A DNA stretch of 64,000 nt. Origin: Rubrivivax sp. GTDB taxonomy: Bacteria > Pseudomonadota > Gammaproteobacteria > Burkholderiales > Burkholderiaceae_C. The stretch is from assembly GCA_022842595.1 (NCBI GenBank), contig JALHPF010000021.1:40935-104934 (forward strand), read 5' to 3'. Position 1 is the first letter of the stretch, and every line of letters begins with the position of its first letter. Both the position numbers and the translations under genes were made by a program. Shown piece after piece: positions 1 to 8,759 of the stretch. The notes below the pieces were generated by a model. That model did no database searches. It saw only the letters and a program-made list of their open reading frames with translations, and had not been told where the DNA came from.

Positions 1-94
1 CCTCGTTGCCGGTGCTGGCGGCTGCGCCTTCGGCGGCGGGCACTTCGCGGCGGGTCACGCCGTCGGCGTCGGACGGCTTCTGGGGATCGGTCAT
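1..94 (-). CDS. gyrB: Probable DNA gyrase subunit B, N-terminal fragment
   Basis: An ATG at 94 opens a minus-strand frame that runs off the left edge of the window. Only about 31 residues are visible, beginning MTDPQKPSDADGV, a hydrophilic, low-complexity leader with no diagnostic motif. The identification rests on position: it lies 35 bp downstream of dnaN on the same strand, where gyrB sits in nearly all Burkholderiales. Gyrase B N-termini in this group often carry such a variable leader before the ATPase domain. The ATPase motifs are outside the window, so another gene cannot be excluded. Confidence 0.6.
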   Translation of the reverse strand, partial: MTDPQKPSDADGVTRREVPAAEGAAASTGNE

Positions 95-129
95 GTCGGG
101 AAACTTTCTTGTTGTGCTCGTGCTGTCGT

Positions 130-1239
130 TCAGATCCGCATCGGCATCACGACGTACTTGAAGCCGGCCTGGTCGGGGATGGTGAACAGCGTGCTGGCGG
201 TGCTGTCTTCCAGCTCCAGCTTCACCATGTCCTGGTTCATGTTGGCCAGCACGTCGATGAGATAGGTGACGTTGAAGCCGATCTCGATGGCGTCACCGCC
301 ATAGTCGACCTCGAGTTCTTCCTTGGCCTCTTCCTGCTCGGCGTTGCTGCTGGCGATCTTCAGCACGCCGGGTTCCAGGTTCACGCGTACGCCCTTGAAC
401 TTCTCGCTCGTCAGGATGGCGGCGCGCTGCAGCGCGGCCAGCAGCGGCGCGCGGCCCAGCACCACGGTGTTCTTGCGGTTCTTCGGGATGACGCGGTTGT
501 AGTCCGGGAACTTGCCTTCGACGAGCTTGGTGACGAACTCCATACCGCTGAACGCGAACTTCGCCTGGTTGTTGGCGAAGCGCATCTCGATGGCCGTTTC
601 CTCGTCCTTCAGCAGGCGCTGCAGTTCCAGCACGGTCTTGCGCGGCAATATCACTTCCTGCTTGCTCGGCACTTCCACGTCCAGCGGGTGCTGGGCCAGC
701 GCCAGGCGGCTGCCGTCGGTGGCCACCAGCGTCAGCGTCTTGCCTTCGGCGATGAACAGGATGCCGTTCAGGTAGTAGCGGATGTCGTGCACCGCCATCG
801 CGAAATGCACCTGGTTGATGAGCAGGCGCAAGGTCTTCTGCGGGATGCTGAAGGTGGGCCCGAAATCGACGCTTTCGTTGACCAGCGGGAAGTCGTCGCT
901 GGGCAGGGTCTGCAGCGTGAAGCGGCTCTTTCCACCCTGCAGCGTCAGCTTGTTCTGGGCCGAGCTCAGTGTCACTACCTGGTCGGCCGGCAGCGCACGC
1001 AGGATGTCGATGAGCTTGCGCGCTCCCACCGTGGTGTTGAAGCTGCCGGCGTCACCACCCAGCTCGGCCTGGGTGCGCACCTGGATTTCCAGATCGCTGG
1101 TGGTGAATTCGATGGTTCCGCCGTTCTTGCGCAGCAGCACATTGGCCAGGATGGGCAGGGTATGGCGGCGTTCCACGATGCCGGCCACCGACTGCAAGGC
1201 TTCCAGCACCTGCGCTTGCGCAGCTTTGAGAACAATCAT
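130..1239 (-). CDS. dnaN: DNA polymerase III sliding clamp (beta subunit)
   Basis: This 369-residue protein has the usual clamp length and the typical start MIVLKAAQAQVLEALQSV, the end YVVMPMRI, and the clamp landmarks HTLPILANVLL, GKFPDYNRVIP and FNVTYLIDVL. The clamp forms a ring that tethers DNA polymerase III to DNA. The start at 1239 is supported by a purine-rich AGAGGAAG ribosome site a few bases upstream. It lies downstream of dnaA on the same strand across a 234-bp gap that holds DnaA-box-like sequences, and upstream of the probable gyrB, the classical dnaA-dnaN-gyrB order. Confidence 0.97.
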   Translation of the reverse strand: MIVLKAAQAQVLEALQSVAGIVERRHTLPILANVLLRKNGGTIEFTTSDLEIQVRTQAELGGDAGSFNTTVGARKLIDILRALPADQVVTLSSAQNKLTLQGGKSRFTLQTLPSDDFPLVNESVDFGPTFSIPQKTLRLLINQVHFAMAVHDIRYYLNGILFIAEGKTLTLVATDGSRLALAQHPLDVEVPSKQEVILPRKTVLELQRLLKDEETAIEMRFANNQAKFAFSGMEFVTKLVEGKFPDYNRVIPKNRKNTVVLGRAPLLAALQRAAILTSEKFKGVRVNLEPGVLKIASSNAEQEEAKEELEVDYGGDAIEIGFNVTYLIDVLANMNQDMVKLELEDSTASTLFTIPDQAGFKYVVMPMRI

Positions 1240-1473
1240 GTCTTCCTCTTTTTTAAAAGGTAGTAGCCGTAGTAGAGCGCCACTTCTTCTGGGGACAAGT
1301 CCATTTTCGCCTGTTCCATCAACGGCTTAGGAAACCGACAAGCCTGTGGGCGCAGGGCTGTTGCTGGTGCACGCGGAAATGAACAACTCGGGGCCGGGCG
1401 TCGGGCCGGTGGATAAGCCGGGTGTTGTGCCAGTCTTTTCCACAGACTTCACGGGCGGCTGAAAGGGCAGTGT
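1240..1473 (-). promoter_or_regulatory. dnaA-dnaN intergenic region with DnaA-box-like 9-mers
   Basis: This 234-bp spacer separates dnaA from dnaN. It contains a minus-strand near-consensus DnaA box TTATCCACC at 1408-1416 and a plus-strand near-box TTTTCCACA at 1436-1444, each one mismatch from TTATCCACA. Such boxes near dnaA and dnaN commonly serve initiation or autoregulation. It is also the likely place for a dnaN promoter, but I could not fix a convincing -35/-10 pair. Confidence 0.5.
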
Positions 1474-2991
1474 TCAACCCTTCAGCGTCTGTTCCAGCAC
1501 GTGCAGCTGCTGGTTCAGTTCGGTGTTGGTACGGCGTTCCTCGCCGATCTTGCGCACGGCGTGCAGCACCGTGGTGTGGTCGCGGCCGCCGAACAGTTCA
1601 CCGATCTCGGGCAGGCTCTTCTTCGTCATGTCCTTGGCAAGGTACATGGCAATCTGGCGCGGCCGGGCAATGCTGGCCGGGCGCTTCTTGCTGTACATGT
1701 CGGCGATCTTGATCTTGTAGAAGTCGGCCACGGTCTTCTGGATGTTCTCGACGCTGATCTGCCGGTTCTGGATGCTCAGCAGGTCTTTCAATGCCTCGCG
1801 CGCCAGGGTGATGGTGATGTCCTTGTGGCTGAAGCGGCTGTAGGCCAGCACCTTGCGCAGCGCTCCTTCCAGTTCGCGCACGTTGGCACGTACGTTCTTG
1901 GCGATGAAGAAAGCCACGTCTTCGGGCATCTCGGTCACTTCGGCCTTGGCCTTGGCAATCAGGATGGCCACGCGCATTTCCAGCTCGGGCGGTTCGATGG
2001 CGACCGTCAGGCCGGCGTCGAAGCGGCTGGTGAGGCGTTCGTCGATGTCCACCAGCCCCTTGGGGTAGGTGTCGCTGGTCATGATGATGTGGGCCTTCTT
2101 CGCCAGCAGGGCTTCGAAGGCGTTGAAGAATTCTTCCTGGGTGCGGTCCTTGCCGGCGAAGAACTGGACGTCGTCGATGAGCAGCAGGTCCAGGTTGTGG
2201 TACTTCGCCTTCAGTTCGTCGAAGGTCTTGCGCTGGTAGTTCTTGACGACGTCGCTGATGAACTGTTCGGCGTGCAGGTACAGCACGCGCGCCTGCGGGT
2301 TGTCTTTCAGCAGCGCGTTGCCCACGGCATGCACGAGGTGGGTCTTGCCCAGGCCGACGCCGCCGTAGATGAACAGCGGGTTGTACATGGCGCCGGGGGC
2401 ACCGGCCACATGCAGCGCGGCGGTGCGCGCCATCTGGTTGGCGCGGCCGGCCACCAGGTTGTCGAAGGTCAGCGCCGTGTTCAGGCGGTGGGTGGTGGCC
2501 GCAGGCGGCAGGGGTCGCAGGCCAGCATAGCCAGGTGCGCCGGCCGGCCCTGCGCCCCGGCTGCCTGGCTGATGGGGCAAACGCAGCGCAGCAGCGGCCT
2601 GCTGGCCAGCCCCTGGGGTGTTCATGCCAGCGGGGTGGCCCAGGCTGGTACTGGTTCGGGCAAGGCCAGGTGCGGCGTTCAAGAGCGTCGCGCTTTCCAG
2701 GCGCGGCGCCAGGCTCAGTTCCAGCTGCACGGGGTGGCCTGCCAGTTCCGACAGCACGGCTTCGATGCGGCCGGCGTATTGCGCACGGATCCAGTCCAGC
2801 TTGAAGCGGTTGGGCACACGCACGCACACCCGTTCAGGCAGGGCTGCGACTTCAGCGCCGCTGGCGGTGGCAATTTCAACGGCGGGTTCCGCCGAAAGGG
2901 GCCGGATCCAGGTGTTGAACTGGTGTTCCGGCAACTCGGCAGCCAGGCGCTCGCAGCCCTGCCGCCACAGATCTAGGCTCATTGTGGACAT
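1474..2991 (-). CDS. dnaA: Chromosomal replication initiator protein DnaA
   Basis: DnaA binds DnaA boxes at oriC and opens the duplex. With the start at 2991 ([16 protein letters not shown]) it has 505 residues: domain I at about 1-90, a long Ala/Gly/Pro-rich domain II linker at about 96-170, an AAA+ domain with Walker A GGVGLGKT at about 210-217 and Walker [10 protein letters not shown], and domain IV with the DnaA signature [15 protein letters not shown] near the C-terminus. The open frame extends upstream to 3051, but those 20 residues overlap a perfect DnaA box and do not look like domain I. The internal ATG at 2982 is a further alternative start. Confidence 0.97.
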   Translation of the reverse strand: MSTMSLDLWRQGCERLAAELPEHQFNTWIRPLSAEPAVEIATASGAEVAALPERVCVRVPNRFKLDWIRAQYAGRIEAVLSELAGHPVQLELSLAPRLESATLLNAAPGLARTSTSLGHPAGMNTPGAGQQAAAALRLPHQPGSRGAGPAGAPGYAGLRPLPPAATTHRLNTALTFDNLVAGRANQMARTAALHVAGAPGAMYNPLFIYGGVGLGKTHLVHAVGNALLKDNPQARVLYLHAEQFISDVVKNYQRKTFDELKAKYHNLDLLLIDDVQFFAGKDRTQEEFFNAFEALLAKKAHIIMTSDTYPKGLVDIDERLTSRFDAGLTVAIEPPELEMRVAILIAKAKAEVTEMPEDVAFFIAKNVRANVRELEGALRKVLAYSRFSHKDITITLAREALKDLLSIQNRQISVENIQKTVADFYKIKIADMYSKKRPASIARPRQIAMYLAKDMTKKSLPEIGELFGGRDHTTVLHAVRKIGEERRTNTELNQQLHVLEQTLKG

Positions 2992-3043
2992 CTTCTTTGT
3001 GGAGCCGCCGGAAACCACGTCCCTCGCAGTCGGCGGACCGTAG

Positions 3044-3052
3044 TTATCCACA
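3044..3052 (+). promoter_or_regulatory. DnaA box (perfect TTATCCACA)
   Basis: An exact 9-bp match to the consensus DnaA box lies about 50 bp upstream of the dnaA start. It could serve both replication initiation and dnaA autoregulation. Confidence 0.7.
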
Positions 3053-3127
3053 CATTCGCGCCGGCCGTCAAGGCCTGTTTTTCAGACCGACCTGCGGGAA
3101 CCTTGAGCGACCCGCCAGGGAACAAGT

Positions 3128-3156
3128 TTGACCGCCTGGTCGTTTCTTGCTGTAAT
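3128..3156 (+). promoter_or_regulatory. Sigma-70 promoter of the rpmH operon
   Basis: TTGACC at 3128-3133 and TGTAAT at 3151-3156 are separated by exactly 17 bp, and a TG two bases before the -10 makes it an extended -10 element. This is the best sigma-70-type promoter I saw in the window. It sits 30 bp upstream of rpmH and should drive rpmH-rnpA-yidD-yidC. Confidence 0.7.
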
Positions 3157-3186
3157 CGAGGGTTTCCCGCAAAACCAATCACTCCC

Positions 3187-3321
3187 ATGAAGCGCACCTA
3201 CCAAGCCTCGAAGATCCGCCGTGCCCGCACCCACGGGTTCCTCGTGCGCATGAAAACGCGTGGCGGCCGCGCCGTCATCAACGCACGCCGTGCCAAGGGC
3301 CGCAAGCGCCTGGCTGTCTAA
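3187..3321 (+). CDS. rpmH: 50S ribosomal protein L34
   Basis: This 44-residue, highly basic protein starts [18 protein letters not shown] and ends GRKRLAV, the canonical L34 sequence. It is a component of the large ribosomal subunit. The upstream in-frame extension (to 3103) is not L34-like, so the start is at 3187. It is the first gene of the rpmH-rnpA-yidD-yidC cluster. Confidence 0.98.
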   Translation: MKRTYQASKIRRARTHGFLVRMKTRGGRAVINARRAKGRKRLAV

Positions 3322-3389
3322 AGCAGCCCCGGCCGCGGCACCGGGTGGCGGGTCTCGACAACCCAGCGGCCACCCCGTGCCAGCCCACC

Positions 3390-3869
3390 ATGATCAGTCG
3401 TCTCGTGCAGTCCGCCGACTTCGAACGTGTGCTCTCGGCACCGTCACGGTCGCGGAGTGCTCACTTCGCCTTGCACCATCTGGCGCAAGGGCCTTTGCCT
3501 GTTCGCAAGCCGGCTGGCAAAGCGGTCGTCCCAAGCTTGGCCACAGACTTATCCACAGGCTTGGTGCCGGCGAACCCCCTGCCTGTGGATGACTCGCCTT
3601 CCGGGCACTGGCTGGGCTGTGTCGTTCCGAAGCGCCATGCCAAGCGTGCGGTCACGCGCAACCTGCTGAAACGACAGATCCGCGCGGTGTTCGCGCGGCA
3701 TGCCGCCCAGCTGCCCGCCGGGCAATGGCTGGTGCGCCTGCGTTCGCCATTTGCGGCGACGCAATTCGTTTCTGCCCGCTCCGAAGCCCTGGCCCAGGCC
3801 GCCCGTGGTGAACTCGAACAACTTCTGGCCCGGGCCGGCGCGACGGCACTACCGCCGGTGCGGGCATGA
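3390..3869 (+). CDS. rnpA: Ribonuclease P protein component
   Basis: This is the protein subunit of RNase P, which matures the 5' ends of tRNAs. With the ATG at 3390 (MISRLVQSADFERVL) it has 159 residues, longer than the usual 110-125. The RNR signature region is clear at VTRNLLKRQIRAVF, preceded by GCVVPKRHAKRAV. Between the N-terminal strand (residues 23-31) and this core there is an extra segment of about 40 residues. The DNA of that segment carries DnaA boxes at 3549-3557 and 3584-3592. A GTG at 3345 in the same frame is a less likely start. The stop overlaps the yidD start in ATGA. Confidence 0.93.
   Translation: MISRLVQSADFERVLSAPSRSRSAHFALHHLAQGPLPVRKPAGKAVVPSLATDLSTGLVPANPLPVDDSPSGHWLGCVVPKRHAKRAVTRNLLKRQIRAVFARHAAQLPAGQWLVRLRSPFAATQFVSARSEALAQAARGELEQLLARAGATALPPVRA
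3549..3592 (+). promoter_or_regulatory. Pair of DnaA boxes inside rnpA
   Basis: A perfect TTATCCACA at 3549-3557 is followed by an inverted near-perfect copy (TGTGGATGA, the reverse of TCATCCACA) at 3584-3592. A weaker TTGGCCACA lies just before them at 3538-3546. They encode the LST and VDD residues of an insertion in RnpA that lies outside the conserved fold. Confidence 0.55.
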
Positions 3870-4165
3870 AGGAACAGCTGGTCAACGCGCCCCGGGACGG
3901 CCTCGTGCTGCTCGTGCGTGGCTACCGCCTGCTGCTGAAGCCCTGGCTGGGCAATGCCTGTCGTTTCGAGCCCACCTGCTCTGCCTACACCTTGCAGGCC
4001 CTGCAGCAGCATGGGGCCTGGCGCGGCTTGGCCCTGGGGGGCTGGCGGGTGATGCGTTGTCATCCCTGGTGTCACGGGGGACATGACCCTGTGCCGGCAC
4101 ACTTCCTGTCGTCCGCTCCACCCCATTCATCTGCCCCGCCAGTTTCTCCCCGGACCCCTCCATGA
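3866..4165 (+). CDS. yidD: Membrane protein insertion efficiency factor YidD
   Basis: This 99-residue protein has the YidD core: a hydrophobic, amphipathic N-terminus (LVLLVRGYRLLLKPWLG), then CRFEPTCSAYTLQALQQHG, MRCHPWCHGGHDPVP. The cysteines and the CHPW motif are diagnostic. YidD sits at the inner membrane and assists YidC-dependent insertion. It overlaps rnpA (ATGA at 3866) and yidC (ATGA at 4162), so the three genes are translationally coupled. A Pro/Ser-rich C-terminal tail of about 20 residues is variable in the family. Confidence 0.93.
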   Translation: MKEQLVNAPRDGLVLLVRGYRLLLKPWLGNACRFEPTCSAYTLQALQQHGAWRGLALGGWRVMRCHPWCHGGHDPVPAHFLSSAPPHSSAPPVSPRTPP

Positions 4166-5868
4166 CCGATATGCGCCGCACCCTGCTCTGGGTGGTTTTC
4201 ACGATGTCCCTGGTCTTGCTGTGGGACGCCTGGCAGAAACACACCGGCCAGCCGTCGATGTTCGGCGGCGCCAGCCGGCCTGCCGCCACTGCCGGTGCTG
4301 CGCCAGGTGCCGTGGCCACGGCGCCTGGCGCACTGCCTGCACCCGCCGCGGCCGTCCCCGGGCCTGCGGGGGCTGCCGCATTGCCCGGCGTGCCGGCAAC
4401 GGCCGCGGCCCTGCCGCAGAGCGAACAGGTGGTCGTGACCACCGACGCCCTGAAGGCCACCTTCGACAGCCAGGGCGGCACCCTGGTGCGCCTGGAACTG
4501 CTGGGCTACCGCGACCACAACCGCAAGGACAGCAACGTCGTGTTGCTCGATCAGTCGGCCAAGCGCCTGTACGTGGCGCAGACGGGTCTGGTCACGTCGC
4601 AGGCCGGTGTGCAGCTGCCCAACCACCAGACGACCATGACCGTAGTGCCGGGCGACCGCAACCTGGCCGCCGGCGCCAACGAGATCAGCGTGCGCTTCGA
4701 GTCGCCGGCCATCGACGGCCGCAAGCTGGCCAAGACCTACACCCTGCGCCGTGGCCAGTTCACGGTGGGCGTGAAGCATGAATTCACCAACGAGTCGGCC
4801 GCGCCGGTGACGCCGCAGCTGTACCTGCAGCTGGCCCGCGACGGGACGCCGCCCGAAGGTGAGAGCGCCTTCTACTTCACCTTCACCGGCCCGGCCATGT
4901 ACACCGAGGCCAGCAAGTTCAAGAAGATCGACTTCAAGGACATCGCCAAGGGCAACGTCACCATGGACAAGACCGCCGACAACGGCTGGGTCGGCATGGT
5001 GCAGCACTACTTCGCCTCGGCCTGGCTGCTGCAGGGCACACAGCCACGCGAGTTCCGCACCGCCTACATTCCTGCGGCCGGCGGCTTGCCCGAGCACTAC
5101 ACCATCGCCATGGTGGTGCCGCTGGGCGAAGTGGCGCCCGGGGCGACGCAGGTGCATGAATCGACGCTGTTTGCCGGCCCGCAGGAAGAAAACAAGCTGG
5201 CCGCACTGGCCCCGGGCCTGGAACTGGTGAAGGACTACGGCTGGCTCACCATCCTGTCCAAGCCGCTCTTCTGGCTGCTGACGCAGCTGCATGGCTTCCT
5301 GGGCAACTGGGGCTGGGCCATCGTCGCGCTCGTGGTCGTGCTCAAGGCGGCGTTCTACTGGCTCAACGCCAGTGCCTATCGCAGCATGGGCAAGATGAAG
5401 GCGATCACGCCGAAGATCACCGAGATGCGCGAAAGGCTGAAGGACAAGCCGCAGCAGATGCAGCAGGAGATGATGAAGATCTACCGCGAGGAAAAGGTCA
5501 ACCCGCTCGGCGGTTGCCTGCCCATCCTCGTGCAGATGCCCTTCTTCATTGCGCTGTACTGGGTGCTGCTTTCCAGTGTGGAAATGCGAAACGCGCCGTG
5601 GATCGGCTGGATCACCGACCTGTCGGACAAGGACCCCTGGTTCATCCTGCCGGTGCTGATGACGCTGTCGTCGCTGCTGCAGGTGTGGCTGAACCCGACC
5701 CCACCCGACCCGATGCAGGCCAAGCTGATGTGGTTCATGCCGCTGGCCTTCGGCTTCATGTTCTTCTTCTTCCCGGCCGGTCTGGTGCTGTACTGGCTGA
5801 CGAACAACCTGCTGTCGATCGCGCAGCAGTGGTTCATCAACAAGCAGCTGGGCGTACTGGGCAAGTAG
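4162..5868 (+). CDS. yidC: Membrane protein insertase YidC
   Basis: This 568-residue YidC/Oxa1/Alb3 insertase has an N-terminal transmembrane helix (LLWVVFTMSLVLLWDAW), an Ala/Pro-rich linker (about 35-90), a large periplasmic beta domain (about 90-350) and a C-terminal five-helix core (about 365-560) with the family motif NPLGGCLPILVQMPFFIALY. It inserts inner-membrane proteins with or without SecYEG. The length and ending (QQWFINKQLGVLGK) are typical. It overlaps yidD by four bases. Confidence 0.97.
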   Translation: MTDMRRTLLWVVFTMSLVLLWDAWQKHTGQPSMFGGASRPAATAGAAPGAVATAPGALPAPAAAVPGPAGAAALPGVPATAAALPQSEQVVVTTDALKATFDSQGGTLVRLELLGYRDHNRKDSNVVLLDQSAKRLYVAQTGLVTSQAGVQLPNHQTTMTVVPGDRNLAAGANEISVRFESPAIDGRKLAKTYTLRRGQFTVGVKHEFTNESAAPVTPQLYLQLARDGTPPEGESAFYFTFTGPAMYTEASKFKKIDFKDIAKGNVTMDKTADNGWVGMVQHYFASAWLLQGTQPREFRTAYIPAAGGLPEHYTIAMVVPLGEVAPGATQVHESTLFAGPQEENKLAALAPGLELVKDYGWLTILSKPLFWLLTQLHGFLGNWGWAIVALVVVLKAAFYWLNASAYRSMGKMKAITPKITEMRERLKDKPQQMQQEMMKIYREEKVNPLGGCLPILVQMPFFIALYWVLLSSVEMRNAPWIGWITDLSDKDPWFILPVLMTLSSLLQVWLNPTPPDPMQAKLMWFMPLAFGFMFFFFPAGLVLYWLTNNLLSIAQQWFINKQLGVLGK

Positions 5869-5899
5869 CTGCGAGCCCGCCAATGAACGGCTGACGGCC

Positions 5900-7363
5900 A
5901 TGGGCCCGCTGGACCTGGTCGTCATCGCCGTCTACCTGGGCGCCAGCCTGGCGCTGGCGCTGTGGATGCGCGAACGCGCGCGCAATGCCGACGACTATTT
6001 CCTCGGCGCGCGCGACCTGCCGGCGTGGGCCGTGATGCTGAGCATCGTGGCCACCGAAACCTCGGCGCTCACCGTCATCTCGGTGCCGGGCATCGCCGCA
6101 CGTGGCGACTTCACCTTCCTGCAGCTGGCCCTGGGCTACCTCGTCGGCCGCATCGGCGTGGCGCTGTGGCTGCTGCCGGGCTACTTCAGCGGCGGCCAGC
6201 AGACCGCCTACGAACGTTTGCAGACGCGGTTCGGCGCGCCGACGCGGCAGATGTTGTCGGGCGTGTTCCTGTGCACCCGTTTCCTGGCCGATGGCGTGCG
6301 CATCTATGCCGGGGCCATTCCACTGGCGCTGCTGACGGGCTGGGACCTGAGCACCGCCATCGTGCTGATGAGCCTGGTGACGCTGGCCTACACCTTCGTC
6401 GGCGGGCTGCGCTCGGTGGTCTGGGCCGACGCGCTGCAGCTGGCGGTGTACGTGGCCGGCGGCGTGTTCGCGCTGCTCCTGGCGGTGAAGATGGCGGGGG
6501 GCTGGGGTGACGCCTGGGCCCGTGCCGACGCTGCCGGCAAACTGAGGCTTTTCGACTTCCAGCTGTCGCTGACGGCGCCGCTGACGCTGCTGGGCGGGCT
6601 GGTGGGTGGCGCTCTGCTGTCGGCGGCCAGCCACGGAACCGACCACATCATCGTGCAGCGGCTGCTGGCCACACGCGGGCTGCGCGCCGCGCGCTGGGCG
6701 CTGGTGGGTTCGGGCGTGCTCGTGATGGCGCAGTTTGCATTGTTCCTGGGCATCGGCACGGCGCTGTGGGCAGCGGGCCAGGCGCCTGAAGGGCAGGCCG
6801 GCGACACCCTGTTCCCGCAATTCATCGTGCAGCACCTGCCGGCCGGTGTGGCCGGGTTGATGATGGCCGGCATCCTGGCCGCGGCGATGAGCACCATCAG
6901 CTCTTCGATCAGTGCGCTGGCCTCGTCGGCCACACACGACCTGTACGCGCCCTGGGCCGGCAAGACCAGCGTGCACGACGGCGCGCACCTGCTGCGTGCC
7001 GGCCGTGCCTTCACGCTGCTGTGGGGCGTGCTGCTGACCGCGGCTGCGCTGGGCTTCCAGGCCGTGGCCACGGGCCGGGACACGCCGGTGGTGGTGCTGG
7101 CGCTGTCGATTGCCTCGGTGACCTATGGCGCCCTGCTCGGCAGCTATGTGCTGGCGGGCTGGCCGGGGACGCTGGGCAGGCGGGTGGACGGGCGGGCCGT
7201 CGTCGGCGGCGTGGTGCTGAGCCTGTTGGCGATGGCCTTCGTGGTGTTCGGCACGCGCCTGGCCTTCCCCTGGTTCGTGCCGCTCGGAACGGCCCTGACG
7301 GTGGCGGTGGCGCTGGGGCTGGCGACAATCCGGCGCCATGACACTGCCCTGCGCACATCGTGA
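5900..7363 (+). CDS. Sodium:solute symporter (SSS family)
   Basis: This 487-residue integral membrane protein has about 13 hydrophobic segments. Its start ([19 protein letters not shown]) and the [31 protein letters not shown] stretch are typical of the SSS family. A later [23 protein letters not shown] matches the conserved Na+-coupling region in which paired Ser residues bind sodium. It should import a solute with Na+; the substrate cannot be told from sequence. It follows yidC by 31 bp, and its last codons overlap the GTG start of mnmE. Confidence 0.88.
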   Translation: MGPLDLVVIAVYLGASLALALWMRERARNADDYFLGARDLPAWAVMLSIVATETSALTVISVPGIAARGDFTFLQLALGYLVGRIGVALWLLPGYFSGGQQTAYERLQTRFGAPTRQMLSGVFLCTRFLADGVRIYAGAIPLALLTGWDLSTAIVLMSLVTLAYTFVGGLRSVVWADALQLAVYVAGGVFALLLAVKMAGGWGDAWARADAAGKLRLFDFQLSLTAPLTLLGGLVGGALLSAASHGTDHIIVQRLLATRGLRAARWALVGSGVLVMAQFALFLGIGTALWAAGQAPEGQAGDTLFPQFIVQHLPAGVAGLMMAGILAAAMSTISSSISALASSATHDLYAPWAGKTSVHDGAHLLRAGRAFTLLWGVLLTAAALGFQAVATGRDTPVVVLALSIASVTYGALLGSYVLAGWPGTLGRRVDGRAVVGGVVLSLLAMAFVVFGTRLAFPWFVPLGTALTVAVALGLATIRRHDTALRTS

Positions 7364-8727
7364 GCCTGTCGCGTGAGCCCATCGTTGCCATCGCCAGCGC
7401 CCCTGGCCGCGGTGCGGTGGGCATCGTGCGTGCTTCGGGTGCCGACCTCTCGGCCTTGATCGCGGCCGTGTGTGGCCGGCCCCTGCAGCCGCGGGTGGCC
7501 ACGCTGCTGCCCTTCATCGGCAGCGAAGGACAGATGCTCGACCGCGGCCTGGCCATTCATTTCCCGGCGCCGCACTCCTACACCGGCGAAGACGTGCTGG
7601 AACTGCAGGCCCATGGTGGCCCGGTGCTGCTGCAGCTGCTGCTGGCGCGCTGCCTGCAGGCCCAGCCGGGCCTGCGGCTGGCAGCGCCCGGCGAATTCAC
7701 CGAACGCGCCTTCCTCAACGACAAGATCGACCTGGCCCAGGCCGAGGCCGTCGCCGACCTCATCGACGCCAGCACCGAAGCCGCGGCGCGTTCGGCAGCG
7801 CGCTCCTTGTCGGGTGCGTTTTCGCAGCAGATCGACGCGTTGGCCGAACGTGTGGTGCGGCTGCGCATGCTCGTGGAAGCGACGCTCGACTTCCCGGAAG
7901 AAGAGATCGACTTCCTGGAAAAAGCCCGTGCGCGCGAACAGCTCGACGGCATCGAGGCCAGCGTTGCCGAGGCCCTGGCCCGCACCCGGCAGGGCGCACT
8001 GCTGCGCGAAGGCCTGCGCGTGGTGCTGGCCGGGCAGCCGAACGTGGGCAAGAGCTCGCTGCTGAACGCGCTGGCCGGTGCCGAGCTCGCCATCGTCACG
8101 CCGATCGCCGGCACCACGCGCGACCGTGTCACGGAGACACTGCAGATCGAGGGCGTGCCGCTGCACATCGTCGACACCGCCGGGCTGCGCGACGACCTGG
8201 CTGCGGCCGACGAGGTGGAACGCATCGGCATCCAGCGCAGCTGGCAGTCGATCGAGGCTGCCGACGCCGTGGTCTTCCTGCACGACCTGTCACGGCGTGG
8301 CGAAGCGGCCTATGAGGCCGGCGAGGCGGCCATCGCAGCCAGGCTGCCGGCGGGCGTGGCCGTGCTCGACGTCTACAACAAGGCCGACCTGGGCAGTGGC
8401 GCGGGGCTGCCGGAAGGCAGCCTGCTGCTTTCCGCTCGCACCGGACAGGGGCTGGACATGCTGCGCCAGCGTCTGCTGCAGCAAGCCGGCTGGCAGGCTT
8501 CAGCCGAAGGCCTGTTCACGGCCCGCGCGCGCCACGTGCAGGCGCTGCAGCGCACGCTGGCCCACGTGCAGGGCGCGCAGGCGCATGCGCAGCAGCGCGA
8601 TGCGGCACTCGACCTGCTGGCCGAGGAACTGCGCCTGGCGCACCGCGCCCTGGGCGAGATCACCGGGGCGTTTTCCAACGAAGACCTGCTGGGCGAGATC
8701 TTCAGTCGCTTCTGCATCGGCAAGTGA
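7360..8727 (+). CDS. mnmE: tRNA uridine-5-carboxymethylaminomethyl modification GTPase MnmE
   Basis: MnmE (TrmE), with MnmG, modifies the wobble uridine of certain tRNAs. The 455-residue protein has the N-terminal folate-binding domain ([20 protein letters not shown]), a helical domain and an inserted G domain with P-loop GQPNVGKSS at about 225-233, DTAGL and NKAD. It ends in the diagnostic FCIGK. The GTG start at 7360 overlaps the upstream transporter gene, and the conserved N-terminus begins immediately there. mnmE following yidC is the common order in proteobacteria, here separated by the transporter. Confidence 0.97.
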   Translation: MSLSREPIVAIASAPGRGAVGIVRASGADLSALIAAVCGRPLQPRVATLLPFIGSEGQMLDRGLAIHFPAPHSYTGEDVLELQAHGGPVLLQLLLARCLQAQPGLRLAAPGEFTERAFLNDKIDLAQAEAVADLIDASTEAAARSAARSLSGAFSQQIDALAERVVRLRMLVEATLDFPEEEIDFLEKARAREQLDGIEASVAEALARTRQGALLREGLRVVLAGQPNVGKSSLLNALAGAELAIVTPIAGTTRDRVTETLQIEGVPLHIVDTAGLRDDLAAADEVERIGIQRSWQSIEAADAVVFLHDLSRRGEAAYEAGEAAIAARLPAGVAVLDVYNKADLGSGAGLPEGSLLLSARTGQGLDMLRQRLLQQAGWQASAEGLFTARARHVQALQRTLAHVQGAQAHAQQRDAALDLLAEELRLAHRALGEITGAFSNEDLLGEIFSRFCIGK

Positions 8728-8747
8728 GTGGCTGGATGAGCGCGCCC

Positions 8748-8753
8748 GATAAT
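8748..8753 (+). promoter_or_regulatory. Possible -10 element giving a leaderless start
   Basis: GATAAT at 8748-8753 has its last base 7 nt before the ATG at 8760, the distance at which transcription normally begins. The -35 region (around 8725) is poor. The same CGATAAT arrangement occurs before ubiA. Confidence 0.3.
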
Positions 8754-8759
8754 CCCGCC

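Larger units (their letters stand above)
2992..3186. other. oriC-type region between dnaA and rpmH
   Basis: This is the divergent spacer between dnaA and rpmH, the usual oriC position in beta-proteobacteria. It holds one perfect DnaA box TTATCCACA at 3044-3052. A weaker copy overlaps the dnaA start (TGTGGACAT around 2984-2992). There is no long AT-rich stretch, so the unwinding element is not obvious. Further perfect or near-perfect boxes lie about 500 bp away inside rnpA, so the functional origin may extend through the rpmH-rnpA segment. A GC-skew plot would test this. Confidence 0.6.
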
